Below are positions 26,082-34,338 of a stretch of 38,963 bases of DNA, piece after piece. The position numbers and the translations under genes were made by a program. The notes below the pieces were generated by a model that searched no databases, was not told where the DNA came from, and saw nothing but the letters and a program-made list of their open reading frames with translations. Origin of the DNA: Porphyromonas levii DSM 23370 (lineage in GTDB: Bacteria > Bacteroidota > Bacteroidia > Bacteroidales > Porphyromonadaceae); the NCBI RefSeq assembly GCF_000379925.1, contig NZ_KB904238.1, positions 1 to 38,963 on the forward strand, read 5' to 3'. Each line of letters starts with the position of its first letter. Position 1 is the first letter of the stretch.

Positions 26082-27365
26082 CTACCTCTTCCGTCGTCTG
26101 AGATGAACCTTGCTCTGCCTGCGAAGTTTCCGTTGCCAAGCCGCCTCTTTCCAATCATCATTGCTACTACCGAGAGGAAGGTCACCGACAATATCATCTA
26201 CCAGTTCATCGACAAGATTATCTCCCTCGTCCGCATCTGACTGTAACGGTTGAGCGTGTGGAACTTCTTCTTTCAATTGAGAGGAATAAGTGCCATACAA
26301 TGTTTCATCCATAAATGGATTGTAGGTCGGGTTGGAGAGGTAGGTATTAAATGTATTGGCTGAGTACCCCTTGCCTAGTCGGGAGCCATTGAGTGCAATG
26401 CCATTCGCATCGTCTATGAACGTAATACCATAGATACGCCCGCTCTCATTCTTTCGGATAACCGTTCGCAAGCCTTGCTCCTCCAATCGATGTCGCAGTG
26501 CTTCCTCTGTCTGGGGAGAAGTACGCATTACTTGTAAGACTTTCTCCCTTACGGCTGGTATCAGTGGCTTGATAGCTTGCTTGGATTGTTGCATCCTATT
26601 CTGCACGGCTGTATAGCCCACACCACGACCTATCTCCGAGGCATGGATGGGTGTACTTACCTTATCGCCTTTATCATCAGTCGGTACATAGACCAGTCCA
26701 TCGTACTTCTTCCCTCGAAACTCTGTCTTGACTTCTTCCACGGCAAGATTGTAGTGGGAAAGAATGGCATTGAGTTCTCCCAACGAACAGAAGCGGTAAT
26801 GCTTCAGAACAGAACGAGCTATAGATGCTACCTGCTCTTTGATATTTCCTTTTGCCATATCCACTTTTGAGAGCTCTTGTAGCGATTTATCTGTAATCTC
26901 TGTGCTGGGAATTAGATGGTACTTCTTCTCCAGCGCATCCGTAATTTTCTTGCTTCGTCTGCCTTCAAACTTGTCATTGATCTTTCGACCATCACCGTCT
27001 ACCCTTAGCGATACGATGTGTATATGCTCACGGGCGATATCATTGTGCTTGAACACAATGTAGGGTTGCTTGCCATAGCCCAGAGCCTCCATATACTCCT
27101 TAGCTATCTGCGAGAGCGTTTCATCGGATAGCTTCTCGTCTGGATGCGGATTGAGCGAGCAATGGAAGACCGTTTTCTTTGTTCGACACTTTTCGGGTAT
27201 CAATGCTTGCATATCTGCAAGGACCTCCGACATCGTATATTCGCCCGCTCTATTTTGGTACAAGCCATGTGCCAGCAGAAGTGTCGCTTCCTTCTTATTC
27301 ACCTTCTTGAAGTTGTAGCCGAGTGCACCTCCGAGGTTCTCCGTTGCTGAAATCTTGGCAATCAT
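26082..27365 (-). CDS. mobB: Relaxase MobB
   Basis: A 427-residue relaxase that would nick the ICE at oriT and stay bound to the 5' end during transfer. The first ~150 residues form the HUH-type fold: tyrosine candidates near the N-terminus (LGYNF, Y17) and the metal-binding histidines H107, H114 and H116 in VFKHND...REHIHIVSLR. Residues 125-150 (KINDKFEGRRSKKITDALEK) are typical for Bacteroidota MobB. The C-terminus is basic (KLRRQSKVHLRRRKR). Its start overlaps the mobA stop by 4 bp, so the two are coupled. The C-terminal ~60 residues are acidic, then basic, and poorly conserved. Confidence 0.9.
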   Translation of the reverse strand: MIAKISATENLGGALGYNFKKVNKKEATLLLAHGLYQNRAGEYTMSEVLADMQALIPEKCRTKKTVFHCSLNPHPDEKLSDETLSQIAKEYMEALGYGKQPYIVFKHNDIAREHIHIVSLRVDGDGRKINDKFEGRRSKKITDALEKKYHLIPSTEITDKSLQELSKVDMAKGNIKEQVASIARSVLKHYRFCSLGELNAILSHYNLAVEEVKTEFRGKKYDGLVYVPTDDKGDKVSTPIHASEIGRGVGYTAVQNRMQQSKQAIKPLIPAVREKVLQVMRTSPQTEEALRHRLEEQGLRTVIRKNESGRIYGITFIDDANGIALNGSRLGKGYSANTFNTYLSNPTYNPFMDETLYGTYSSQLKEEVPHAQPLQSDADEGDNLVDELVDDIVGDLPLGSSNDDWKEAAWQRKLRRQSKVHLRRRKR

Positions 27366-27775
27366 TGCTTGCGGTAATCAATGGTCAGAGAGATAGCCTG
27401 CTCCTGCAAAGTAATGATCTTAGCTGACAGTTGCTCCAGCTTCTCAAGCAGTATCTGAGCAGTCTTCACGCTATGATAACTGTTGATGGCTCGTACAGCT
27501 TGGTTATACAGCACGCCTATCTTATGGATCTGGGCAGTTAACTCGGAAAGCTTACGATAGTACTCCACGGCAGACTTATCTACCGTTATCACCTTGAAAT
27601 GCTCTCCCAATATCCTTGCCCGCACGAAGTCGGACTTCGTTTCCGCCCCTGATTTATGGAACAAATCAATCGCTCGTTGCTGGTCTTTCGGGTCAGGCAA
27701 GCGTACATGCCAGTTGTCCCAGCGAGGTTTTTCTGCCGCTTTTCGTTCAGAACGATGCTCCTCTTTCTTATCCAT
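27362..27775 (-). CDS. mobA: Mobilisation accessory protein MobA
   Basis: A 137-residue small protein that helps the relaxase at oriT. I prefer the ATG at 27775 (MDKKEEHRSERKAAEKPRWD). A longer frame from 27874 exists but would encode a cysteine-rich stretch overlapping GC hairpins. Residues about 20-60 (WHVRLPDPKDQQRAIDLFHK and KSDFVRARIL) resemble a ribbon-helix-helix or MobC-type relaxosome DNA-binding fold. The rest is a long helix ending in LEQLSAKIITLQEQAISLTI. Gene order and size agree with mobA of CTnDOT-like ICEs. Confidence 0.8.
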   Translation of the reverse strand: MDKKEEHRSERKAAEKPRWDNWHVRLPDPKDQQRAIDLFHKSGAETKSDFVRARILGEHFKVITVDKSAVEYYRKLSELTAQIHKIGVLYNQAVRAINSYHSVKTAQILLEKLEQLSAKIITLQEQAISLTIDYRKQ

Positions 27776-28096
27776 ATCTATTTGTTTTCTAATTACGACT
27801 TTGGAGTAATTCTTCTCCCCTTCGGGGCAAGGGTCTTTGTGGTACAAAATGCGGTTTGTGTTACAAAGACACACCTTGCCAATATCAAGAAGTGTTACGA
27901 TGAAGTATCCACCCCTCGGGGGTGTCTACTTCGGGGAGAAAAGCTCCACGATTTCTATCTGCCTGCAAAGTTACAGCGACCTTGTAACTAATTCACTATA
28001 AACGACATTCCTATGATTTCACTCCTTTTCCTCATACTTCACTAGAGGTTGAGACTTAGGTTAAGAGCTAGTTATTTTGCAACCAAACTCAGTCAT
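27776..28096. other. Probable oriT / mobA leader region
   Basis: This non-coding stretch upstream of mobA holds GC-rich hairpins: CCCC-TTC-GGGG at 27817-27827 and CACCCC-TCG-GGGGTG at 27910-27924, a GTTAC...GTAAC inverted repeat at 27971-27989, and a minus-strand TAACTTTG (27967-27974) as a possible -7 element. oriT usually lies beside mobA in this family, so this is the best place for it. No nick-site sequence can be identified by eye. Confidence 0.45.
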
Positions 28097-28301
28097 GAGT
28101 TAAGTCAATTTTGAGTTAAGTCAAAACCTAACTCTTGAGCTAAGTCAATCTTGAGTTAAGTCAAAACCCAACTCTTGAGCTAAGTCAATTTTGAGCTGAG
28201 TCAAGACCTAACTCTTGAGTTGAGTCAATTTTGAGCTAAGTCAAAACCTAACTCTTGAGCTAAGTCAATTTTGAGTTGAGTCAAGACCTAACTCTTGAGT
28301 T
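28097..28301. repeat. Five direct 40-bp iterons upstream of traA
   Basis: Exact 40-bp periodicity: units start at 28097, 28137, 28177, 28217 and 28257, with a partial sixth at 28297. Each unit contains two copies of a 14-mer TTGAGYTRAGTCAA, 16 and 24 bp apart, whose outer TTGA/TCAA arms are inverted repeats. That gives about ten sites in all. There are no unique spacers and no cas genes, so it is not CRISPR. Position directly before the ParA-like traA and the RHH-like traB suggests an operator or partition-type centromere. Confidence 0.85.
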
Positions 28302-28362
28302 AGATTTAGAGTGAAACAATCGCCCCATAGGCTTATAACATAAGTAGTAACCAAAGAACGAT

Positions 28363-29154
28363 ATGGACAGACCAAACAACCGCCCGCTCTACTTAGGCTT
28401 CGCCTCACAAAAAGGAGGAGTCGGTAAGAGTACGCTAGCCGAAGTGCTAGCATCTATTTTATACTACGAGAAGGACATCCCTCTTGTTGTAGTGGACTGC
28501 GATGGTACGCAGGAGTCATTTTTCAAGCTCAGAGAGCGTGACAGAGATCTTATTGGAACCTCTCCAGATATAGGGAAGGCACTCCACGAGCGACTTGCCC
28601 AATATGGGAAGAAGTCTTACCAGATTATCCGAAGCAATCTAGAGCAGGCGATAAGCAATACAGAGCAATACTTGAGTAAAGCACCGACAGCTCCCCAACT
28701 CGTCATATTCGACTTCCCAGGTCATGTAGCTACCAGTGCTATGATGGAGCTATCCATTATGATGGACTATATCATCTCCCCCATAGAGGCAGACCCGCAA
28801 TCGTTGGCATCAAGCTTTGCTTATGCCAAGACGATCCAAGAGCTAGGTGTAGGCTTTGCAGAGTCTCAAATCCAAGATCTCTTTTTGCTTTGGAACAAAG
28901 TAAATCGCAGTGCCAGCACTATGGTCATCGAACTGTTCAGCCAGCATGCGCAAGAGCAGGGCTTGAAGATCCTAGACACTCGTATCTACCATTCTGTTCG
29001 CTTCAGTCGTGAGCTAGCTCAAGGGGGTGTCAAGGGAGTCTTTCGTTGCTCTTACCTACCTCCAGCTACCACGCTACGCCCTCAGACGGGTGTGGATGAA
29101 TGGGTGGAAGAGGTGATGCAGAAGCTAGGACTACAAAAAGGTAGAAGCGTATGA
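28363..29154 (+). CDS. traA: ParA-family ATPase TraA
   Basis: A 263-residue member of the ParA/MinD ATPases, first gene of the transfer operon. It has the deviant Walker A KGGVGKST (17-24), the A' region VVVDCDGTQESF (about 43-54), and a Walker B-like VIFDFPGHVATS (about 113-124). It lacks an N-terminal DNA-binding domain, like the short ParAs that work with ribbon-helix-helix partners. It overlaps traB by 4 bp. The iteron array lies just upstream, so the pair may form a partition or positioning module that brings the ICE to the transfer machinery. Its role in CTnDOT-type elements is not well defined. Confidence 0.85.
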   Translation: MDRPNNRPLYLGFASQKGGVGKSTLAEVLASILYYEKDIPLVVVDCDGTQESFFKLRERDRDLIGTSPDIGKALHERLAQYGKKSYQIIRSNLEQAISNTEQYLSKAPTAPQLVIFDFPGHVATSAMMELSIMMDYIISPIEADPQSLASSFAYAKTIQELGVGFAESQIQDLFLLWNKVNRSASTMVIELFSQHAQEQGLKILDTRIYHSVRFSRELAQGGVKGVFRCSYLPPATTLRPQTGVDEWVEEVMQKLGLQKGRSV

Positions 29155-29684
29155 GCTCACTTAAAGAACAGCGAGAGCGACTGCTCCAAGCGAAGATGAG
29201 AGAGATGGCGAATATAGGGGTCACCAAGCGTACCGCTGAGAATATCCCAGACTTTGATGAGCCGATAGATTTGGATGAAGAACCAACGCTTGAAGAAGAG
29301 TGTAATGCCGTCTCAGAGACTGAGGAGACAACAGCCTCAACTCCGACCACCTCTCCTCAGGCATCTCAGCGTCACAGCTCTAAAAGAAAGCTTTCGGACA
29401 AGGGGGAGAAGAAGTCTACTCCTAGGAGTTGCTCATCGACACTAGAGTTTGCAGCGTACGAAGAGCGTTTTCTGACATCTGTACGAGACGGACGCAACAA
29501 GTCTGGCTTCAGCATTCATACAGAAGTGCTACAGCTACTTCGAAATGTGGTGAGTGACCTCCGTGTAGAGACCTCCATCACAAGCTATATTGAGAACATC
29601 ATACTGGATCACTTGAAAACGCACCAGGAGCTATTGAACCAAATCGCCTCTCAGCGGAGACGAGATAAGACTATTGACCTATGA
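29151..29684 (+). CDS. traB: TraB (DUF3408), putative RHH DNA-binding protein
   Basis: A 177-residue protein. The first ~90 residues are charged and probably disordered (TEETTASTPTTSPQASQR). The C-terminal 75 residues fit the DUF3408 family and look like a ribbon-helix-helix: strand GFSIH, helix TEVLQLLRNVVSDL, then TSITSYIENIILDHLK. Such a domain would bind repeated operators, and the iterons before traA are an obvious candidate. It is coupled to traA and the next gene by 4-bp overlaps at both ends. Confidence 0.75.
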   Translation: MSSLKEQRERLLQAKMREMANIGVTKRTAENIPDFDEPIDLDEEPTLEEECNAVSETEETTASTPTTSPQASQRHSSKRKLSDKGEKKSTPRSCSSTLEFAAYEERFLTSVRDGRNKSGFSIHTEVLQLLRNVVSDLRVETSITSYIENIILDHLKTHQELLNQIASQRRRDKTIDL

Positions 29685-30436
29685 TTGAAGAGACATTGAG
29701 ATGCTTACTGCTCTTATTAGGGATTGTGTGGGTGATCTTTGGCATCACATATTGGCGGAGACTCTTGAACAGCTCTAAGCAAGACCCTACAAGAAAGGCT
29801 ACAGCCAAGAAAGAGAAGACGGAAAAAGCAGACTCCAATCAAGAGCGTAAGGAACCAGTGAGAGACAAACTGGTCGGCAAAAGCAAGCCTTTTGTTTCCT
29901 CATCTTTCCCTATGGTTCCTAAGAGTTCCTCATCTGAAAAAGCGGACGATAATCCCGCTACATTTGCAGAGTTAGATAGTGATAAGTCAACGCAAAGAGA
30001 TGACGCTACAGATCCTTTAGAAGCGGAAAGCGAAACTATCCCTGAGGCAGAAAACGAGATACAAGTTGCCTACACGATGGAGGATCTAGATGAGGAGAGC
30101 ATCCTGCGGGAAGAGTTACAGATTGCCAGCGAGGCGATGCCCGAACTCTCTCCGACCGCCATCCTAGCAAGAGATTTATCTCGTATTAGCCAATGGAGTA
30201 AGCAAGAGGATTCACTGACTAATGAAAATGAAGAGGAGGTGTGCCAGACGCTCCGCACCTTGCGAGGAACGGAGCTTATGGATCGGCTCAAAGAGTATAC
30301 GCTACAAGTGGAGGAAGCTCACCGCAATCTCTTTGCAGCCCTGCGGAAAGCTGAAGAGCTAGAAGAGGAACCCGCACCTTCCCTAGTAGAGACAGAAGCG
30401 GGAGAAGAAGACAAACCGCTCTCTTACTACTTGTAA
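29681..30436 (+). CDS. Membrane-anchored acidic protein in the traC/traD position
   Basis: A 251-residue protein with one N-terminal transmembrane segment (about 7-23, LLLLLGIVWVIFGITYW). A basic stretch follows (about 25-55), then a long acidic, low-complexity region rich in E, D and S, predicted to be disordered. The last ~70 residues (about 170-235) are helical (QTLRTLRGTELMDRLKEYTL). It lies between traB and traE, where CTnDOT-type elements have traC/traD, but sequence similarity is too low for me to name it. It is coupled to traB by a 4-bp overlap. Confidence 0.7.
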   Translation: MIEETLRCLLLLLGIVWVIFGITYWRRLLNSSKQDPTRKATAKKEKTEKADSNQERKEPVRDKLVGKSKPFVSSSFPMVPKSSSSEKADDNPATFAELDSDKSTQRDDATDPLEAESETIPEAENEIQVAYTMEDLDEESILREELQIASEAMPELSPTAILARDLSRISQWSKQEDSLTNENEEEVCQTLRTLRGTELMDRLKEYTLQVEEAHRNLFAALRKAEELEEEPAPSLVETEAGEEDKPLSYYL

Positions 30437-30490
30437 CCCAACAATAGAACAGCAAGATTATTCTTTAACAACTTGATATAACGACAGACA

Positions 30491-30808
30491 ATGAACAGAC
30501 GAATGATTAGCAAGGAACGCCTAGCGATGCTTGCCCTGACCATGATGATGACAGGTGCGACAGCCTTTGCCCAAGGCAATGGTATGGCGGGCATCAACGA
30601 AGCGACCAAGATGGTCACTTCCTATTTTGACCCAGCCACCAAGCTCATCTATGCCATTGGGGCAGTGGTGGGCTTGATAGGCGGTGTCAAGGTGTACAAT
30701 AAGTTTAGCTCAGGAGACCCCGATACGAGCAAGACAGCTGCAAGCTGGTTTGGAGCTTGTATCTTCCTCATCGTAGCTGCTACCATCCTGCGTAGCTTCT
30801 TCCTCTAA
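30491..30808 (+). CDS. traE: TraE (DUF4134), small inner-membrane T4SS protein
   Basis: A 105-residue protein. It has a signal-like N-terminus with a cleavage site near AFAQ (about 25-28) and two transmembrane helices at about 52-68 (YAIGAVVGLIGGVKVY) and 86-104 (SWFGACIFLIVAATILRSFF). This pattern resembles VirB2-type pilins and matches the DUF4134/TraE family of Bacteroidota ICEs. The gene ends with TAATG shared with traF, so translation is coupled. Confidence 0.85.
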   Translation: MNRRMISKERLAMLALTMMMTGATAFAQGNGMAGINEATKMVTSYFDPATKLIYAIGAVVGLIGGVKVYNKFSSGDPDTSKTAASWFGACIFLIVAATILRSFFL

Positions 30809-31134
30809 TGGCTAGTTGGGAAGTAAATAAAGGAGTCGGTCGGACGGTGGAGTTCAAGGGCTTGAAGGCTCACTACCTCTTCCTGTTTGCAGGAGGGTTA
30901 CTGGGCATCTTCATCCTTGTAGTGGTTCTCTATCTCTGTGGCATCAATCAGATCATCTGCTTGGGCATAGGCGTAGTGGGTGCCACCGTTGTGGTGTGGC
31001 AAACGTTCGCCATGAATCGCAAGTATGGTCAATATGGATTGATGAAGCGAGGAGCTATAAGAAGACATCCGAGGTATCTCTTGAAGCGCCGTTCGGTCTA
31101 TCAGCTTTTTCACCAACTCAATAGCTCTAGATGA
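30808..31134 (+). CDS. traF: TraF (DUF4133), VirB3-like membrane protein
   Basis: A 108-residue protein with two transmembrane helices (about 20-45, LFLFAGGLLGIFILVVVLYL, and 50-68). A basic C-terminus includes the GLMKRGAIRRHPRYL segment seen in the family. The size, the place just before the VirB4-type ATPase and the hydrophobic pattern all agree with TraF/DUF4133, a VirB3 counterpart. It overlaps traG by 4 bp. Confidence 0.85.
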   Translation: MASWEVNKGVGRTVEFKGLKAHYLFLFAGGLLGIFILVVVLYLCGINQIICLGIGVVGATVVVWQTFAMNRKYGQYGLMKRGAIRRHPRYLLKRRSVYQLFHQLNSSR

Positions 31135-33650
31135 TGAGAAACAGAAGCAAGATAACTACCTTAGAGTCAAAGTTCCCCTTGCTGAGTGTAGAGCATGGGT
31201 GCATTGTCAGTAAAGATGCTGATGTGACGGTTGCTTTTCGAGTGGAGCTACCCGAGCTTTTTACAGTCACATCTGCAGAGTATGAGACGATGCACTCTAC
31301 TTGGCATAAAGCCATCAAGGTGCTACCCAACTTCACGATCGTTCACAAGCAAGATTGGTTCATCAAGGAGTGCTACCATACGACTTGCAAGCGTGGTCAA
31401 GAAAAGCCTTTGAGCTTTCTCGCTCGTGCCTCTGAGAGACACTTCAATGAGCGACCCTATCTAAACCATACCGTCTACCTCTTTATCACGAAGAGCAATA
31501 GACAGCGTATGGCACAGCAGAGTAACTTCTCAACGCTTTGTAGAGGTCATCTACTCCCTAAAGAGATTACCAACGAAGAGGAGATGGTGAAGTTTATGGA
31601 GTCGGTGGATCAGTTCGAACGCATCATCAATGAATCCGAATTGATAAAGCTGGCTCGAATGAGCGAGGCTGAGCTGGTCGGCTCTAGGGAGCAAGCTGCT
31701 CTATTAGATCGCTACTTCTCTCTATCAGATAGCAGACACGGCACATTGGAGGATATACGTTTAGGGGCAGACCTTGTACGTGTGGGAGACAATATGCTGT
31801 GCCTGCATACGCTCTCTGATACGGATGATCTACCCACTACTGTCAGTACCGATGGTCGCTATGAGCGATTATCAACAGACCGCTCAGACTGCCGCCTCTC
31901 CTTTGCCTCTCCAGTGGGGCTGATGCTCCCCTGCAACCATATCTACAATCAATACCTCTTCATTGAAGATAGCGAGGCTAACTTACAGCGCTTTGAGAAG
32001 CAGGCTAGAAATATGCACTCTCTAGCACGCTACAGCCGTAGTAATCAAATCAACGAAGAGTGGATACAGGAGTATCTCAACACAGCACACTCTCAGGGAC
32101 TCACCTCCATTAGAGCTCACTTTAATGTCTTGGCATGGAGTGACGATGAAGAGGAGCTACGACAAGTCAAGAATGATGTGGGTTCTGCACTTGCCTTGAT
32201 GGAGTGCCGTCCTAGGCATAACACCATCGATACAGCGACCCTCTACTGGGCAGCTATCCCGGGTAATGCAGGTGACTTTCCCGCAGAAGAGTCTTTCTAC
32301 ACCTTCATTGAGCCAGCTCTCTGTTTCTTCACGGCAGAGACCAACTACAAGGACTCACTCTCACCCTTTGGGATTAAGATGGCAGACAGATTATCAGGTA
32401 AGCCGATACATCTCGACATATCTGATCTGCCGATGAAGCAAGGAATCATTACCAACCGCAACAAGTTTATCTTGGGACCTTCGGGCAGTGGTAAGAGTTT
32501 CTTTACGAACCATATGGTACGACAATATTACGAGCAGGGGGCACATGTCCTCTTGGTCGATACTGGTAACTCGTATCAAGGGTTGTGCGAACTAATCCAT
32601 CGTAAGACAAAGGGGGAGGATGGAGTCTACTTCACCTACACCCATGACCATCCTATCTCCTTCAATCCTTTTTATACGGATGACAAGTTCTTTGATGTAG
32701 AGAAGCGTGAGAGTATCTGCACCCTACTGATGACGCTTTGGAAGAGTGCTGATGAGCGGGTCACCAAGACTGAAGCTGGAGAGCTGGGCTCTGCTGTCAA
32801 TGCCTATATCGAACTCATCTGCTCAGATGCCAGTATCGTCCCGAACTTCAATAGCTTCTACGAATATCTTAGAGATGTCTATCGTAAGGATATGGAGCAA
32901 CGAGATATCAAGGTGACGCTCTCAGACTTCAATATCAATAACCTTCTGACTACGCTCAAGCAGTACTACAAAGGTGGTCGTTACGACTTCCTACTGAACT
33001 CGGATAAGAACATAGACCTGCTCTCTAAACGGTTTATCGTCTTCGAGATCGACCAAGTGAAGGACAATAAAGACCTCTTCCCCGTGGTGACCATTATCAT
33101 CATGGAAGCCTTTATCAATAAGATGCGCCGACTGAAAGGTATCCGCAAGATGATCCTCATCGAGGAGGCTTGGAAGGCGATCGCTTCGGAGAATATGGCG
33201 GACTACATTAAGTATCTCTACAAGACGGTCAGAAAGTATTTCGGAGAGGCTATTGTGGTGACGCAGGAGGTAGACGATATCATCTCTTCACCCGTAGTGA
33301 AGGAGAGTATCATCAACAACTCTGACTGCAAGATCCTACTAGATCAGCGTAAGTACATGACCAAGTTTGATGGTATCCAATCGATGCTGGGTCTCTCCGA
33401 AAAGGAGAAGAGCCAAATCCTCTCAATCAATCAGAACAACGATCCTCACCGACTCTACAAAGAGGTGTGGGTCGGGCTGGGAGGTATGCAGAGTGCCGTC
33501 TATGCTACAGAGGTGAGTATGGAGGAGTATCTCACCTATACGACAGAGGAGCGAGAGAAGCTGGAGGTGATGCAGCGTGCGGAGCAGCTGGGAGGTGACA
33601 TTGAGTCAGCCATCCGACAACTCGCCATAGAGAAAAGAGATAAGCAATAA
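31131..33650 (+). CDS. traG: TraG, VirB4-type conjugation ATPase
   Basis: An 839-residue motor of the type IV secretion system that powers pilus assembly and substrate passage at the inner membrane. The N-terminal ~400 residues form the TraG N-terminal domain with the family pattern FASPVGLMLPCNHIYNQYLF (about 257-276). The ATPase begins with Walker A LGPSGSGKS near 447-455, and the second acidic motif is ILIEEAWKA near 673-681. The segment just before Walker A (KPIHLDISDLPMKQGIITNR) is characteristic of the Bacteroidota branch. No defects are seen. traG overlaps traF and precedes traI by about 25 bp. Confidence 0.93.
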   Translation: MMRNRSKITTLESKFPLLSVEHGCIVSKDADVTVAFRVELPELFTVTSAEYETMHSTWHKAIKVLPNFTIVHKQDWFIKECYHTTCKRGQEKPLSFLARASERHFNERPYLNHTVYLFITKSNRQRMAQQSNFSTLCRGHLLPKEITNEEEMVKFMESVDQFERIINESELIKLARMSEAELVGSREQAALLDRYFSLSDSRHGTLEDIRLGADLVRVGDNMLCLHTLSDTDDLPTTVSTDGRYERLSTDRSDCRLSFASPVGLMLPCNHIYNQYLFIEDSEANLQRFEKQARNMHSLARYSRSNQINEEWIQEYLNTAHSQGLTSIRAHFNVLAWSDDEEELRQVKNDVGSALALMECRPRHNTIDTATLYWAAIPGNAGDFPAEESFYTFIEPALCFFTAETNYKDSLSPFGIKMADRLSGKPIHLDISDLPMKQGIITNRNKFILGPSGSGKSFFTNHMVRQYYEQGAHVLLVDTGNSYQGLCELIHRKTKGEDGVYFTYTHDHPISFNPFYTDDKFFDVEKRESICTLLMTLWKSADERVTKTEAGELGSAVNAYIELICSDASIVPNFNSFYEYLRDVYRKDMEQRDIKVTLSDFNINNLLTTLKQYYKGGRYDFLLNSDKNIDLLSKRFIVFEIDQVKDNKDLFPVVTIIIMEAFINKMRRLKGIRKMILIEEAWKAIASENMADYIKYLYKTVRKYFGEAIVVTQEVDDIISSPVVKESIINNSDCKILLDQRKYMTKFDGIQSMLGLSEKEKSQILSINQNNDPHRLYKEVWVGLGGMQSAVYATEVSMEEYLTYTTEEREKLEVMQRAEQLGGDIESAIRQLAIEKRDKQ

Positions 33651-33676
33651 TAGTAACAATCAAATACCTAGTGACA

Positions 33677-34306
33677 ATGAAAAAGTATCTGCTGATGGCT
33701 CTCTTTGCAATGAGCCTATTTATCCCTCAAGCTCACGCTCAGTGGGTGGTGACCGACCCTGGGAACTTTGCTGGCAACATAGCTAACTCCATTAAGGAGA
33801 TTGCTACCGCCTCGAAGACGGTCAAAAACACGCTAAGTGGTTTTAAGGAGGTGGAGAAACTGTACAACGACACCAAGAAGTACTACGATGCGCTCAAGCA
33901 GGTGAACAACCTTATAGGCGATGCCTACAAGGTGAAGGAGTGCATCCTAATGGTGGGAGACATATCAGAGATCTATGTAACCTCCTACAAGAAGATGCTA
34001 GCGGACCCTAACTTCCGCCCCACAGAGCTAGCAGCTATGGCTGCTGGCTATGCCAAGCTTTTGGAACTGAGTGGGGAGAGTCTCAAGGAGCTCAAGTCTG
34101 TAGCTAAGAGCAAGGTGTTCTCGATGAATGATAGCGAGCGTATGCAGATGATAGACCGCATCTATACGACACTACGTGAGTATCGATCGATTGTTTCTTA
34201 CTACACCCGAAAGAATATCTCCGTGAGCTATGTACGTGCTCACGAGAAGAATGATCTAGCATCGGTCAAAGCGCTTTATGGAAATCCAGAGAGCCGATAT
34301 TGGTAA
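33677..34306 (+). CDS. traI: TraI (DUF4141), secreted T4SS component
   Basis: A 209-residue protein. I chose ATG 33677, giving the signal peptide MKKYLLMALFAMSLFIPQAHAQ, over the GTG two codons earlier. The mature part is helical (NSIKEIATASKTVKNTLSGF) and resembles the VirB5-like DUF4141 family. It lies between the VirB4-type ATPase and the VirB6-like TraJ, the expected place. No traH-sized gene is found before it, so that small gene is absent here or not recognised. Confidence 0.83.
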   Translation: MKKYLLMALFAMSLFIPQAHAQWVVTDPGNFAGNIANSIKEIATASKTVKNTLSGFKEVEKLYNDTKKYYDALKQVNNLIGDAYKVKECILMVGDISEIYVTSYKKMLADPNFRPTELAAMAAGYAKLLELSGESLKELKSVAKSKVFSMNDSERMQMIDRIYTTLREYRSIVSYYTRKNISVSYVRAHEKNDLASVKALYGNPESRYW

Positions 34307-34338
34307 GACTGACTACGTAAAAATAGCCGTTAGGATCT

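Noticed and set aside
25818-26240. 140-codon plus-strand frame over the mobB end and the mobB-mobC gap
   Set aside because: It is opposite mobB, has no domain, and is open mainly because of the periodic 21-bp array. It is explained as a shadow.
27776-27874. N-terminal extension of MobA
   Set aside because: The added residues are cysteine-rich and coincide with a GC hairpin. The ATG at 27775 gives the expected family start.
28097-28301. CRISPR array
   Set aside because: The 40-bp units are nearly identical along their whole length, with no unique spacers, and no cas gene is present.
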